From: Polystyrenella longa
Lineage (GTDB): Bacteria > Planctomycetota > Planctomycetia > Planctomycetales > Planctomycetaceae
Direction of reading: 5' to 3'
NCBI RefSeq assembly: GCF_007750395.1
Contig: NZ_CP036281.1
Span: 2,379,001 to 2,443,000, forward strand
Length of the DNA: 64,000 nt
Shown: one piece after another, positions 30,141-39,595 of the stretch
Layout: every line of letters starts with the position of its first letter
How positions within the stretch are numbered: position 1 is the stretch's first letter
Notes under the pieces: model-generated
The model's database searches: none
Seen by the model: the letters and a program-made list of their open reading frames with translations, nothing else
Told to the model about the DNA's origin: nothing
Program-made: the position numbers and the translations under genes

Positions 30141-30308
30141 CTCTATTCCTTTTGTTGAATGTCTAGTAATCGTTGCGGGAATCGTGAAAGTGGAAGGTGA
30201 AAACGAATTACGCAATCTCAACACAAATGATCAAGTACAATTGAATTTTGCAGGAGCGTTGATCGAGTATGCAATTAGCTCCTCGATGTCTCAATAAGAA
30301 AAGTGCTA

Positions 30309-30881
30309 TCAGTGGTCATTATCTTCGTATCGTTCGATATCATCTATTGTCCATTCATCAACGGGCTTGTCCTGAAGCTGTAACTTAACATTCGATTCGT
30401 AGACCCGCCGAGAAATCGCCGCAACTTGATGCATGCGTTCTAGAAAATGCTTCCACCCATTTCCCGCCAATAACATCGCCGGGACTTCACCGAGCGACTT
30501 GCCGTTGTGATCGATCAGCTCGTAGTACACTCTGGTAGACGTTCCGCTATTATTGTCGACACGGCGAGAACCTTGACGCACATGTGCGAGGTCTGCTGTC
30601 GGCATTCGAATTGTCCTAAACCAGCCTCGTAGGACAACTTCTTCGGTCGTTAATTGCCCACCGATAAACATCCAGCGGTAAACCATGAACGTAAATAGCG
30701 GTCCAAGAATTAGTGGGAATGCTATCGCCCAAGGATCCTCTAAGATCGCTGATGGATGCGTCATTGCGTACAGAAGACCGAATACCGACGGAGCCGCACC
30801 GACGATTCCCAAAAGCAATCCCAAGTATCGGATTAGTGGTCGCAGCGTAATCGTAATTGCTTTGTTGTCGTGAAGCGGCAT
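30309..30881 (-). CDS. Small membrane protein with PH-like domain, unknown function
   Basis: 190 residues, ATG at 30881 preceded by AGGTGG at a good distance. Two hydrophobic helices near residues 16-40 and 50-70 (GLLLGIVGAAPSVFGLLYAM, FPLILGPLFTFMVYRWMF) are followed by a soluble beta-rich segment (LTTEEVVLRGWFRTIRMPTA) like bacterial PH/YdbT-type membrane proteins. The acidic C-terminus ends DIERYEDNDH. It may be cotranscribed with the propeller protein downstream at 30140 (168-base gap). No enzymatic motif is visible. Confidence 0.8.
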   Translation of the reverse strand: MPLHDNKAITITLRPLIRYLGLLLGIVGAAPSVFGLLYAMTHPSAILEDPWAIAFPLILGPLFTFMVYRWMFIGGQLTTEEVVLRGWFRTIRMPTADLAHVRQGSRRVDNNSGTSTRVYYELIDHNGKSLGEVPAMLLAGNGWKHFLERMHQVAAISRRVYESNVKLQLQDKPVDEWTIDDIERYEDNDH

Positions 30882-31253
30882 GCTACCACCTGTTAGTGTT
30901 TGAAAAGTCTATGCCATGAATTAAAACCTTGTTCAGTTGTGCGGAGACTGGCGTTAGTCGGATGGATTGTTCTGCATCTACAGTATGACTCTTATTACGA
31001 GGTGCGGTGGTGCCGAGTCTCCGCATATTGGATGAAATACAGATTCAGTTGGCCAGCCTGCAGGCATGTTAGCAGCGTTCTATTTCGCGAGTAGGAGCGA
31101 GCTGTAGTAAGTCGACCGAATGCACCATGTGCTCAGTAGAGAACAAGCTACCTCCTGTCTTGCAAGAGATAGCTTATTCTCGTCGACCTTAAACAACCTT
31201 GAATCCCGAATGCGTTATTTCTAAGACTGCGAAACAAGGGTAAAAAGTAACTG
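30882..31253. other. Intergenic region without recognisable gene
   Basis: About 370 bases with no supported reading frame. A weak hairpin (AAGCTA...TAGCTT near 31150) could be a transcription end for a neighbour, but it lacks a T-tract. Confidence 0.3.
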
Positions 31254-33236
31254 CTAAAATGGAAGACTTTTCAAAAAGTTATTGCTCTTCGGAGTCGGTA
31301 AAGGCTTAACATTCTTTTTCTTCTTCGGAGCAGTAAAGGAAGTCTCACCGGAGTCCGTTCGAATCTTACGATTGTCTTGCTGAGGTTGGTACTGAGGTTG
31401 GTACTGAGGTTGGTACTGAGGTTGGTACTGAGGTTGATACTGAGGTTGATACTGAGGTTGATACTGAGGTTGGAACTGAGGTTGGAACTGAGGTTGGAAC
31501 TGAGGTTGGAACTGCGGTTGCTGGTCAGGAATAAATCCACCCTGACCTTGGTTCGGGTCAATAGACCCTGCGATAATTTGCAGAATTCCTGATGCAATCT
31601 GCCGTCCCTGGTCGTCACGGGCGGGACTCGCTAATTGATCGGCACCGATCTGATTTAGCAGGTCGGCCATTTGCTGGTCAGAGCCTCTGTCTTCCGGTGC
31701 AGCTGTACGCATCGTTCCCACGACCGATTCCAAATACTCTTTTTGATCTTCAGAAAGGTTAGAATCTTCAACTTCTTTGGAAATGAAGATGATTTCTTTC
31801 CAGTCTTTCAGCAGGAAAGCATTCTTGGCTCTGCCGCAATAATCATTCATTTGGGCTTGCTCGCTCTCGTTTTCTGCTGCAGGTATTTCCTGTATAGCAG
31901 AGCGAACGGAATCATGTAGAGAAACTCTGTTCTCAAGATGCGTCAGTAGATCTACTTTTTCGAACTTTGTTATTGCTTTCCGCAAGCGGTCCAGTGTCAC
32001 CTGGTTCTCCTGCTGAATCGCCCAGTCGATAGCTAACCGCAGTAGTTTGTCCGCAGAGATGAGCTTATGAGTTCGCAGCAGTGCTTCTTCGCCAATTGCT
32101 AACTGGATTGCCACGTCAGCCAGAAGTTGACAATTCATTGTGTTACGAGCAGTGTGAAGCAGTCTGATGTCAACGTACTTTTCAAAAGGACGATCGAGGT
32201 ACTCATCTGGAACGACAGGAGTGAACAATAACTCGGAAAGCTTTGCTTCCAGATCTTCTGTCGTCGATTCTTCCTGATACTCATTTTCGGTATCAGTGGT
32301 GGTGTTTTCAGTATCCTCGATTGAGATACGGGAATCGGACTCCAATTCTACTACATCGACAGACGAAACTTTCTCTTGCTGTTCGACGCCGATTGGAACA
32401 TCGAAGCTGGACTCGTCTGAATCAGTCTCTTCTTCCAGTAGAGCTCGCGATGCTCCTTGGATAATCTGCAGAATACCGTTTGCAATTGCCCCCTGTTGCG
32501 ATTGAGGTTGCTGATATCCTTGCTGAGAGTAGCCATTCGAGTTGAATTGGTTCTGATTGTAATTACCGTTGTTCTGGTAACCGCTATTGGGATATCCATT
32601 ATTCTGGAAACCCGAATTCGGCTGAGGGATGAATGGAAGGTTGGCCGGCACACTGTGAGAACGATACACATAGTAAGGTCGTCCCCAGCTTCCATATTGG
32701 TATTTAAGCGTGGCTTGACCAACGGTGTAGCCTTGTTGATACCCACCGTTTATATATTTGTGATTTCGGACTTCTCCCGTGTTGGGATTGATCACCGTTT
32801 GAATGGTGGTGACTTTATCATCAAAGGTGAGTTTCCCTTTACCCAATGATCCATCATTCTTCTTCTTTTTGGGAGGAGGGTTAAATTCAATCTGCCTTTT
32901 CTTTTTCTTATATATAGTGGGGTCGAATGGGGAATTCTTGATTGGCTCATTGTCCCAGGTCCTTGGATCCAGCGGCGTGTTGGCGATCCCTCCAAAACGA
33001 CTTTCACCTTCCAGAGATTCGTCGTATTCGGTTTCATCAGATTCGTCCATGGTGACGTTTCTACCTTCAACATCGACTGGCATGAATACACGCAGGCGAC
33101 CTTCCTCATCTTGAAATACATACCCTCGAAACTCCATATCGGAAGGGTCGTTGGCGGTAGCCTGTTGAGTGAAGACGGTCATTAATAACAGACTGCCAGT
33201 CAAGGCAGCGTAAATAGCAATGCTGAGATGTTTCAT
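31254..33236 (-). CDS. Exported helical-domain protein with Q/P-rich repeat tail
   Basis: 660 residues, ATG at 33236 with AGGATAAG upstream. A signal peptide (AIYAALTGSLLLMTVFTQQATA) precedes a short beta segment (FRGYVFQDEEGRLRVFMPVD), a Lys-rich stretch, and an Asn/Tyr/Gln-rich spacer. A helical domain at about 365-440 (LADVAIQLAIGEEALLRTHK) is clearly similar to one in the protein encoded at 45321-46439. The short motif GILQIIQGAS/GILQIIAGSI occurs twice, on either side of that domain. The C-terminus holds an array of QPQ(Y/F) units encoded by 12-base repeats and a basic end (KKKKNVKP). The repeats suggest an extended cell-wall or stalk segment. Function is unknown. The neighbouring serpin gene is on the same strand. 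Confidence 0.88.
   Translation of the reverse strand: MKHLSIAIYAALTGSLLLMTVFTQQATANDPSDMEFRGYVFQDEEGRLRVFMPVDVEGRNVTMDESDETEYDESLEGESRFGGIANTPLDPRTWDNEPIKNSPFDPTIYKKKKRQIEFNPPPKKKKNDGSLGKGKLTFDDKVTTIQTVINPNTGEVRNHKYINGGYQQGYTVGQATLKYQYGSWGRPYYVYRSHSVPANLPFIPQPNSGFQNNGYPNSGYQNNGNYNQNQFNSNGYSQQGYQQPQSQQGAIANGILQIIQGASRALLEEETDSDESSFDVPIGVEQQEKVSSVDVVELESDSRISIEDTENTTTDTENEYQEESTTEDLEAKLSELLFTPVVPDEYLDRPFEKYVDIRLLHTARNTMNCQLLADVAIQLAIGEEALLRTHKLISADKLLRLAIDWAIQQENQVTLDRLRKAITKFEKVDLLTHLENRVSLHDSVRSAIQEIPAAENESEQAQMNDYCGRAKNAFLLKDWKEIIFISKEVEDSNLSEDQKEYLESVVGTMRTAAPEDRGSDQQMADLLNQIGADQLASPARDDQGRQIASGILQIIAGSIDPNQGQGGFIPDQQPQFQPQFQPQFQPQFQPQYQPQYQPQYQPQYQPQYQPQYQPQYQPQQDNRKIRTDSGETSFTAPKKKKNVKPLPTPKSNNFLKSLPF
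31381..31512. repeat. Tandem array of eleven 12-base units inside a coding gene
   Basis: Units of TGAGGTTGGTAC type: four end in GGTAC, three in GATAC, four in GGAAC, in blocks. On the minus strand they encode Q-P-Q-Y or Q-P-Q-F. The block order shows recent copy expansion by slippage. All units keep the frame. Confidence 0.95.
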
Positions 33237-33476
33237 GATGCTCTTATCCTGAAAGCGAATCGTGGAAAGTTGATTAGTGCTCGAACGATGAAATTCGATA
33301 TGTTCACTACCTGATTGTTAATATGAGCTGAGCTGAACGGAACGGGTAACTTACAAGTTGTTATTATATTTCCTTCTGGTATTGAGAGATCACCGCGAAG
33401 TCGAACTGTGTCTGCTTTTGTACTTGTATAACAAAGAGAAACTATGAGGATTCAGAGGATCTCTTTACTGGCGAAA

Positions 33477-34772
33477 TCAATATTCCGGTTGCTCCACTCG
33501 GCCAAAGAACAGGACTGCACCGGTGCGGTGGTCTCTGATTAAGAACAGAAAAGGGTGATCGGCATGGAAAGTGAGGACTGGTTTTCCCTGTTTTCCGGGG
33601 CCGGAAGGCGCATAACTATTTATGACGGCCGTGGCTGCTGCAGCTTCAGTCCCCTTTTCATCCACCTCGATGAAAGCTTGATGAATCACATTGGAGATTT
33701 TTAACTCTTGACGCTGAGACATGGCAGAAAAGTCGGCACCATTACTAAATGCTGATTTCATGCCTAACGACTTTAGAGCGTCCGAGAGTCTGAACTGAGA
33801 CCGCATCATGAACTTTGGTATTCGAGTATTCACTGGTCTGTCTCGTTGCAACTGCCTCATCCATTCATTGAAACGGCCTAGAGTCAGTTTGTCTTCTAAG
33901 GTCGAAAGACCATCAGTATTTATGGGAAGAATAACCACAATCGACAATTCCTGGTCTTGATAAGGAATTGAAAGGATTTCAGCATCCTCATTTCTGGTGT
34001 ACCAGAACTTCTCCTGCTGCTGCATTGTTGGTACATAAACTTTGTTCGCCGGCGTGAGGTGGAATGGAGACTTTCTTGTTGATTCTTTACGGAAAGCAGA
34101 TGACCATTTACCTTCGAAATGAATTGCATTCGTTAGTACTATCTTAGTGTCGGGATCCAAAACTCCAGAGCCAATCAGGTCAACAATCTTGTGCTGAGTC
34201 TCCTGCTTAACCCACTCATTGATTGCTTTCCTTGCCTGCTCTGGTTCGGAGAAGTCCAGAGTCTCTAACTCGGCACGATATTTAATTCTCGTCAGTTGTA
34301 GAAAATCACTCTCGAGCTGAAATTCTTTGTGTCCCCACAGTCGATTTGCAGTACAAAGTGAATATCCATTATGGCTGCCCTTACTATTTAACAGGCTTAA
34401 CAGCGTGGAGAATCCTTCATGTGCGTTCTGATGTTTACTCAAGTGTAATACTGAAGCCATTTCTCGTTCTGTGAGTCCCTCAGCCCCTCCGTAGGTCATT
34501 GCTAACGCCGTCGAGATGCTCGCTGGTGAAAAGAACAGATTACCCTTTTGCTGTCGAACCTGCTGGTACAGGTCAAAAGCAAACTGGTTGCTGGACCTGA
34601 CCACCTGTTGCGTTTCTTCTGAAATGAAAATCTTGTTTCCGCGCGGTTCGGAGTTGCTATTTATTAATTTGGGAACCAGGCGTGGCTGTTTAGCTTCCAC
34701 TGGATCAGCGAATATAGTCATTCCTAAACTGATCAATACCAGACAGTATCCAGTGTTTCGTAATGTTCGCAT
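33477..34772 (-). CDS. Exported serpin (serine/cysteine protease inhibitor family I4)
   Basis: 431 residues, ATG at 34772 with AGGGATAAA upstream. A signal peptide (VLISLGMTIFADPVEA) precedes a full-length serpin domain: NLFFSPASISTALAMTYGGA, TNAIHFEGKWSSAF, VVILPI and the C-terminal signature FHADHPFLFLIRDHRTGAVLF (shown here in two parts: FHADHPFLFLI, GAVLFFGRV). The reactive-loop hinge is VDEKGTEAAAATA, the small-residue pattern of inhibitory serpins, in contrast to non-inhibitory members. Counting from the hinge puts P1 near the Ser-Tyr-Ala-Pro positions, but this needs alignment. It lies among genes for five predicted cysteine proteases of clan CD. Serpins of animals and poxviruses can inhibit caspases, so a local target is attractive but untested. 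Confidence 0.93.
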   Translation of the reverse strand: MRTLRNTGYCLVLISLGMTIFADPVEAKQPRLVPKLINSNSEPRGNKIFISEETQQVVRSSNQFAFDLYQQVRQQKGNLFFSPASISTALAMTYGGAEGLTEREMASVLHLSKHQNAHEGFSTLLSLLNSKGSHNGYSLCTANRLWGHKEFQLESDFLQLTRIKYRAELETLDFSEPEQARKAINEWVKQETQHKIVDLIGSGVLDPDTKIVLTNAIHFEGKWSSAFRKESTRKSPFHLTPANKVYVPTMQQQEKFWYTRNEDAEILSIPYQDQELSIVVILPINTDGLSTLEDKLTLGRFNEWMRQLQRDRPVNTRIPKFMMRSQFRLSDALKSLGMKSAFSNGADFSAMSQRQELKISNVIHQAFIEVDEKGTEAAAATAVINSYAPSGPGKQGKPVLTFHADHPFLFLIRDHRTGAVLFFGRVEQPEY

Positions 34773-34987
34773 TCTTTTATCCCTGTTTTGGTAATATGAC
34801 TACTCAGTTATGGAGTAAAGGATCATTTCTTAAATCACGGGGAAGGCAATAAACGGATATTCTTAATGTCCAATTCCAGTCATGTGACACAGTGGAGGAG
34901 AAAGTGCAGTATGAAAGGAATAACCAGTCACAAAGTATGCGGCTGGCTATTCTTCTCTAGTTTAGGTTAGTTTGGAAAATGGCTGAT

Positions 34988-36634
34988 CTATAAACTCTGT
35001 TGCTTAAGAATCTCTTGAAGTCGACCCTTGAGCATTGTTTGTTTCAGAATATCCTGAGACTCTGTTTTCGAAGAGACAATGTTAAAATTGGTTTCAGGGT
35101 ATAAGTCTAACAGGCCGTCGTTAGTATTGACTGCCACAACCAGTGCCGTCTTGGCGTCATTGAGTTGCTTTCGAGCTGGTTCACCACCATTGCCACGGTC
35201 AAACAGAGCTGTGACTGGGTATTGACTGGTGTATGTCATCTGCTGGCCACTGGGGATATCAATCTGCTCTTCGTTGAGGGTGACGTAGAAAATATCCGTG
35301 TTCTCCGAGTTATCGATCGTGACTTCGAATGACTCCCGCCACAATTTCCAACCTTGGGCTCCAAGTTGTCGAAAGGCGTAATTCCCTGGTTTTATTGTGA
35401 ATCGCAATTCGCCAGCCTCAATTCCTGATTCGAAAACAATCACTTGAGAGTGGTTCACAGGTAATTGTTGGTTTTCACCAGGTTGTAGTGTGTAATTGAC
35501 CCCTTCCACTTGATAGTTGACTCCTTCTCCGTTCTCTTCTGGGTTCTGTATAATAATTCCTATTGCAATAGAATCATCTGTTGATTCAATTTCGGGTTCA
35601 CCCATTCCCAAGTTCATGTTCAGCATGTCACAAGTACCTGGATCATAAACCTGAAGTTCCCCTTCACCGCCGGTTCCGACCAATGCACAGCCGTCTGGCA
35701 ACATGAACTGCATGTCTTGGGGAAGTGCTGGCATCGTCAGAATCTGACCGACTGGCAGTCCCGGAACGAATCCTCCATCTGGATATGTCTGATCCTGTAA
35801 CAATTCGTTGGCTTCACTGAGGTTGATTACATCGTCGAAGGAACTGATTAGAGCATCTGGTGTAAATCCTGGAGGGAATTGTGCCGGATCAACTGCTTCT
35901 AATCGGTTTACCAGTTCGTTGATATCTTCTTCAGTCACTGCCTCACCATTTTCCGCTTTGGCTCGAATCTCTTCGAGTTGTTCGGCGACAGCCGGGTCTT
36001 GTGCTGCATCGCCCAGTTGGTCTTCCATTTCATTTATCGCTTTTCCAGTTTGAGCATGGACTAACTCGGTTGCCAATTCTTGTGATTCTGCATCAATCGG
36101 TTCGAAAAGATCGATGCCAGGTTGGGAATTGGCTCGTGCCAGAGGCATTTTAGCTTTGGGGATAGTATTGGACTGAACCGAAACATTACGTCGAACTGGG
36201 GTCTGGACAACATGAGTCTGCGGAATGTATTGCGGTTGCGGTTGTACTTCGATAGGAGGCCGGCTTCTTTCAATATACTGCTCTCTGCGATCTTTATGCC
36301 TCTCGATTCCACTGGCAATGTTGTCCCAAATGTTGATGTTGGTAGGACGTGGATCGAAACCTTCATGATGCTTTCTGGGAGGGTGTGAATTTCCCGTGAC
36401 ACCCGGAATAACGACGTGCCCCAAGATCTTTCCTTCCCCCGTGTTTACTCGACCTGTGTGGCTTCTTCGTTTGGGGTAGTGTGGGCTGCGTTTGATTAAG
36501 GAATCGAAATTTCCTAGAAACTTATTGTTGGAGCGGCTACTTCTTTTTCCAGCCTGAGCTTCACTTGGGAAAGATCCGCAAGACAGCAATGTGATGATGA
36601 ATAAACAGATGGCAGACTTAAATAGGCTAGGCAT
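34988..36634 (-). CDS. Exported protein with conserved beta domain, unknown function
   Basis: 548 residues from the ATG at 36634; a longer frame to 36688 adds residues upstream of the evident signal peptide (AICLFIITLLSCGSFPSEAQA). A basic, low-complexity N-region (Arg/Ser/His-rich, residues 30-150) is followed by a short helical stretch (AEQLEEIRAKAENGEAVTEE) and a beta-rich domain at about 360-460 (VNYTLQPGENQQLPVNH, FTIKPGNYAFRQLG, GWKLWRES). I know that domain type from many planctomycete secreted proteins of unknown role. It sits upstream of the serpin gene on the same strand (215-base gap) and could be cotranscribed. No catalytic motif is visible. Confidence 0.86.
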   Translation of the reverse strand: MPSLFKSAICLFIITLLSCGSFPSEAQAGKRSSRSNNKFLGNFDSLIKRSPHYPKRRSHTGRVNTGEGKILGHVVIPGVTGNSHPPRKHHEGFDPRPTNINIWDNIASGIERHKDRREQYIERSRPPIEVQPQPQYIPQTHVVQTPVRRNVSVQSNTIPKAKMPLARANSQPGIDLFEPIDAESQELATELVHAQTGKAINEMEDQLGDAAQDPAVAEQLEEIRAKAENGEAVTEEDINELVNRLEAVDPAQFPPGFTPDALISSFDDVINLSEANELLQDQTYPDGGFVPGLPVGQILTMPALPQDMQFMLPDGCALVGTGGEGELQVYDPGTCDMLNMNLGMGEPEIESTDDSIAIGIIIQNPEENGEGVNYQVEGVNYTLQPGENQQLPVNHSQVIVFESGIEAGELRFTIKPGNYAFRQLGAQGWKLWRESFEVTIDNSENTDIFYVTLNEEQIDIPSGQQMTYTSQYPVTALFDRGNGGEPARKQLNDAKTALVVAVNTNDGLLDLYPETNFNIVSSKTESQDILKQTMLKGRLQEILKQQSL

Positions 36635-36696
36635 GAAATCACTTTCTGAATAGTAGGGGCTAAATGAGAAAGAAATGCTGCAGGACACTCATTTAA

Positions 36697-36884
36697 ATGC
36701 CTGATGACCTGCTACAACCCCTTATCGTGATTGCTCTCCAACTCGGACACAGAATGCGAAAAATAGAGAAATCGTAGCTATAATCGTCTCTTTCCTGAAT
36801 ATCCTGGTCCATCTACGGGCATGTGTCGGCGTATCCGTGCAGCATCGAGAACAGCCACAACCAGATTTGAGAAGGGGTTCTAGA
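36697..36884 (+). repeat. Diverged copy of the palindromic intergenic repeat, with longer centre
   Basis: The right arm at 36848-36884 (ACAACCAGATTTGAGAAGGG) resembles the right arm of the copy at 52676. The left arm near 36697-36720 (CCTGATGACCTGCTACAACC) is a weaker match. About 120 unrelated bases lie between them. A 79-codon open frame here on the minus strand is not convincing as a gene. Confidence 0.4.
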
Positions 36885-37074
36885 ACGACCTTCTTTAATT
36901 CAATTCGCTTGCGGAGTAGAACTGACTCACCTGAGTGAAAACAGAGTTGAAACTCGCGCAATCATGTATTTCAGTATCCATGGGATTTGCCATCAAGATT
37001 ATGGCTATAACAAATAGAAGTGACTTGAGAGACAATTGTCTGACAGACTTTCTATCAGCTAGGGGAAATTGATA

Positions 37075-38553
37075 TTACGCTTTTTGAATTACTCGTGGTG
37101 GGCTTCCTATCCACAGCAAAGCCAACGGGGCTATCCAGGGAACGACGCGTTCAAATGGATCGCCTGGGAGATGTGCCCAGTTAACCAACAGTGTCATTAA
37201 TCGATTGAATCCGATAGGTTCAATTTGACCTAGCGCGTTGAAAAAGACGGTCAGGCCAAATCCGCAGATCATAGCAATTAGGATCGAAAGCCCTCTTGGT
37301 TCGAAAGACAATACTCGCATTACGACAATGGGGCCAAAAGCAGCGCCCAGTGCCGACCAGGCAAACAAAACTCGAGCGAAAATGGTGCTTTCGATTGTCA
37401 GGGTCATCCAAACGGCGACTGCGGCGATCAAGAACATAACGATGCGAGAAACTAGAACTTCACGATCAGGAAACAGACGCGACATACCCATGTCATGGGA
37501 TACGGCTGCCGATGCAGAAAGCAAGATGGAGTCAACGGTGGACATCACCGCCGATAAGACTGCTGCAATCACGATACCAGCCAGAACCGGTGGAAGCAGG
37601 TCATCAGCCAACTGGTAAAAGAGCGATTCACCGTTAGAGTCGCCTCCCACTAAGGCTCTTCCTGATAATGCCAGTGTAGCCATGCCTATAAAAACGACGA
37701 CTCCCCAACTGAGTGCTATTGCAAACCCTCGCATGCGTGCTGCTTCGTCTTTTACCGCCATAAGACGCGCAAGTAAGTGAGGCTGACCCATTGCTCCAAT
37801 TCCCACTCCCCAGACTCCCAATACAAATCCCACTAGCAGGAACCCTGAAAGTCCGCCCGTGATATCAAGGTATCCTTCCGGGGCGGATTCGGCCAAAGTA
37901 CTGAAGAGCTGGAAAGGACCGCCTGCCGCAAATAGTGCGGCTATGGGAAGCGAGATTGCCACGACTGCCATTAATAGTCCTTGCAACATATCAGTAACAC
38001 TCACTGCCCAGAATCCTCCCAGCAAAGCGTAGGTCAGAACGACGGCAGCTCCGATCAATACTGATTCGTTCGTCGCCAATCCGAATTGAGATTCAAAGGC
38101 GACTGCCGCAGCTCCGAACTGAGCCGCAATGTAGAAAATAAAACAAAAGACGACAAAGACAGAAGCGGTCATTGCGATCAAGGTCCGCATTGGACCGGAG
38201 ACCTGCGCAGTAAGATAATCAGTGAGTGTAAGATGATTCATTTCGGCTGTTTCTTCTCGGAGTCTCCGACCGAAAAACAACCAGACCGCTACGTAGCCCC
38301 CCCAGACTCCGGGAATCATCCACAAGGCAGAAAGTCCTTTGGAGTACACAAAACCAGTAAACCCCAGGAGCACCCAGGCCGAAGAAGTGGAAGCGGCATA
38401 ACTCAATCCTGCAGTCCAAGGTCCCAGCCCTTGCCCGGCCAGGAAGAAGTCGGATTCTGTTTTGGTACGTCTAGAAGCCCAAACACCCACCGAGATGAGC
38501 ATGACTTTGTAAACGATTAGGGTGACCAGAACGATCTGGGTATTCGTATCCAA
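37075..38553 (-). CDS. Sodium/solute symporter (SSS family, PutP-like)
   Basis: 492 residues from a TTG at 38553 that has GGAGA six bases upstream; a GTG at 38637 is also in frame but lacks a ribosome site and would add 28 polar residues. About 13 transmembrane helices are evident. SSS motifs are visible: FFLAGQGLGPWTAGLSYAAS in the first core helices, GGFWAVSVTDMLQGLLM, and the discontinuous-helix Na+ site region AAVLSAVMSTVDSILLSASA with its Ser/Thr pair. The closest type is proline/Na+ symport (PutP), but substrate cannot be fixed from sequence. It should act in the inner membrane. The cupin gene upstream ends about 100 bases before this start, on the same strand, so the two may share a transcript. 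Confidence 0.92.
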   Translation of the reverse strand: MDTNTQIVLVTLIVYKVMLISVGVWASRRTKTESDFFLAGQGLGPWTAGLSYAASTSSAWVLLGFTGFVYSKGLSALWMIPGVWGGYVAVWLFFGRRLREETAEMNHLTLTDYLTAQVSGPMRTLIAMTASVFVVFCFIFYIAAQFGAAAVAFESQFGLATNESVLIGAAVVLTYALLGGFWAVSVTDMLQGLLMAVVAISLPIAALFAAGGPFQLFSTLAESAPEGYLDITGGLSGFLLVGFVLGVWGVGIGAMGQPHLLARLMAVKDEAARMRGFAIALSWGVVVFIGMATLALSGRALVGGDSNGESLFYQLADDLLPPVLAGIVIAAVLSAVMSTVDSILLSASAAVSHDMGMSRLFPDREVLVSRIVMFLIAAVAVWMTLTIESTIFARVLFAWSALGAAFGPIVVMRVLSFEPRGLSILIAMICGFGLTVFFNALGQIEPIGFNRLMTLLVNWAHLPGDPFERVVPWIAPLALLWIGSPPRVIQKA

Positions 38554-38655
38554 AGTTACGTCTCCATGGATAAAAAGTCTGCTAAATTGAGCTCCGGAAC
38601 TCAGGACAGAGTGCTGAATAGACCCAAGAGGAGCCACAGCCCGGTATCATGGGCT

Positions 38656-39444
38656 CTAGAACAGTTCAGCAGCTTCACGCGAAGTAATCTTAGGTGCCTT
38701 GAAAGTGTCGGTCCCCAGTTGATCCGCCCGATGGATATCAATATTGATACGGCCCCTCAATTGACGATGGTCCTCCACGTTGATCAATTTACTCGTAAAC
38801 AAATAACAATCGTTGGTTTTGGCAGTCAGCCAATGAATATTATTTCGATAGTCAGAGATGCTGGACCATGTTCCAACTCCTGCATTTTTATCGTGGACTG
38901 TCTGGCGAACGATCATATGATTATCCTGATCTTCTAGACGATCATACTGCCGCACTTCGAATTCTCCCGAGACACACAGAAAAGCACTCACCATATTGGA
39001 ATGTCCATGCGGCGGAATACTACTTCCTTTGCGGACATGAGCGACTTTAGTGATGAGGGCACGACGAGGCTCTTTGGTATCCGTTGATTCCTGGCTGGCA
39101 GTCGCTTGAAGTTCAACTCGATGAAACAGTTCACCGCGATCAGCGGGCATCTGGTCTAGTATTGTTTTTCTAAGTGATTCAAAGTCGAGTCGTTGTTTCA
39201 GTTGATTCATGGGGACTCCGGCATAGATCTGATCCATTGCCTCCTGCCAGTGAAGAGCCGAAACCTGATGGGAGCCGAGGTTAACCGAGTTGGTATGCAA
39301 TTTCTCAATCCAATCCGAAATGTCCAGCTCCGCAGTTTCATCATCCGCCAGGCCAACCCTGCCGAACGAAACTCCTAAGGCGGACATTCCCAGTGCGGAT
39401 ATTCCGAAAGTCTTGAGCATTAATCGTCTGTCGATATTGGGCAT
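38656..39444 (-). CDS. Tat-type exported cupin, possible thiol-dioxygenase-like protein
   Basis: 262 residues, ATG at 39444 with AGGAG upstream. The N-terminus NIDRRLMLKTFGISALGMSA has twin Arg followed by a hydrophobic stretch, so Tat export is likely. The cupin core contains IPPHGHSNMVSAFLCVSGEF (metal-binding His pair) and a later partner His (NNIHWLTA). The fold and motif spacing recall cysteine/thiol dioxygenases, but the assignment is loose. Iron cofactor and substrate are inference. It lies upstream of the symporter gene. Confidence 0.85.
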   Translation of the reverse strand: MPNIDRRLMLKTFGISALGMSALGVSFGRVGLADDETAELDISDWIEKLHTNSVNLGSHQVSALHWQEAMDQIYAGVPMNQLKQRLDFESLRKTILDQMPADRGELFHRVELQATASQESTDTKEPRRALITKVAHVRKGSSIPPHGHSNMVSAFLCVSGEFEVRQYDRLEDQDNHMIVRQTVHDKNAGVGTWSSISDYRNNIHWLTAKTNDCYLFTSKLINVEDHRQLRGRINIDIHRADQLGTDTFKAPKITSREAAELF

Positions 39445-39595
39445 GGTAAGAGACTCCTGTTAGATTGGAATTAAGTAGTCCCGATCGATTCAACAGAGAA
39501 TCTTTACTACTCACTTCCGAAATGAAGGCATATCAATCCGCTGAATTTGCTGCTCTTTGTTCTATGACGGACATTGAATAGGGTTCGCCCCTCGA

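Noticed and set aside
31381-31512. Possible CRISPR array
   Set aside because: Units are 12 bases, tandem without spacers, and in frame inside a coding gene; no cas genes are present in the window.
36722-36961. 79-codon minus-strand frame as a gene
   Set aside because: No ribosome site, odd Cys/Arg composition and overlap with a diverged copy of the palindromic repeat.
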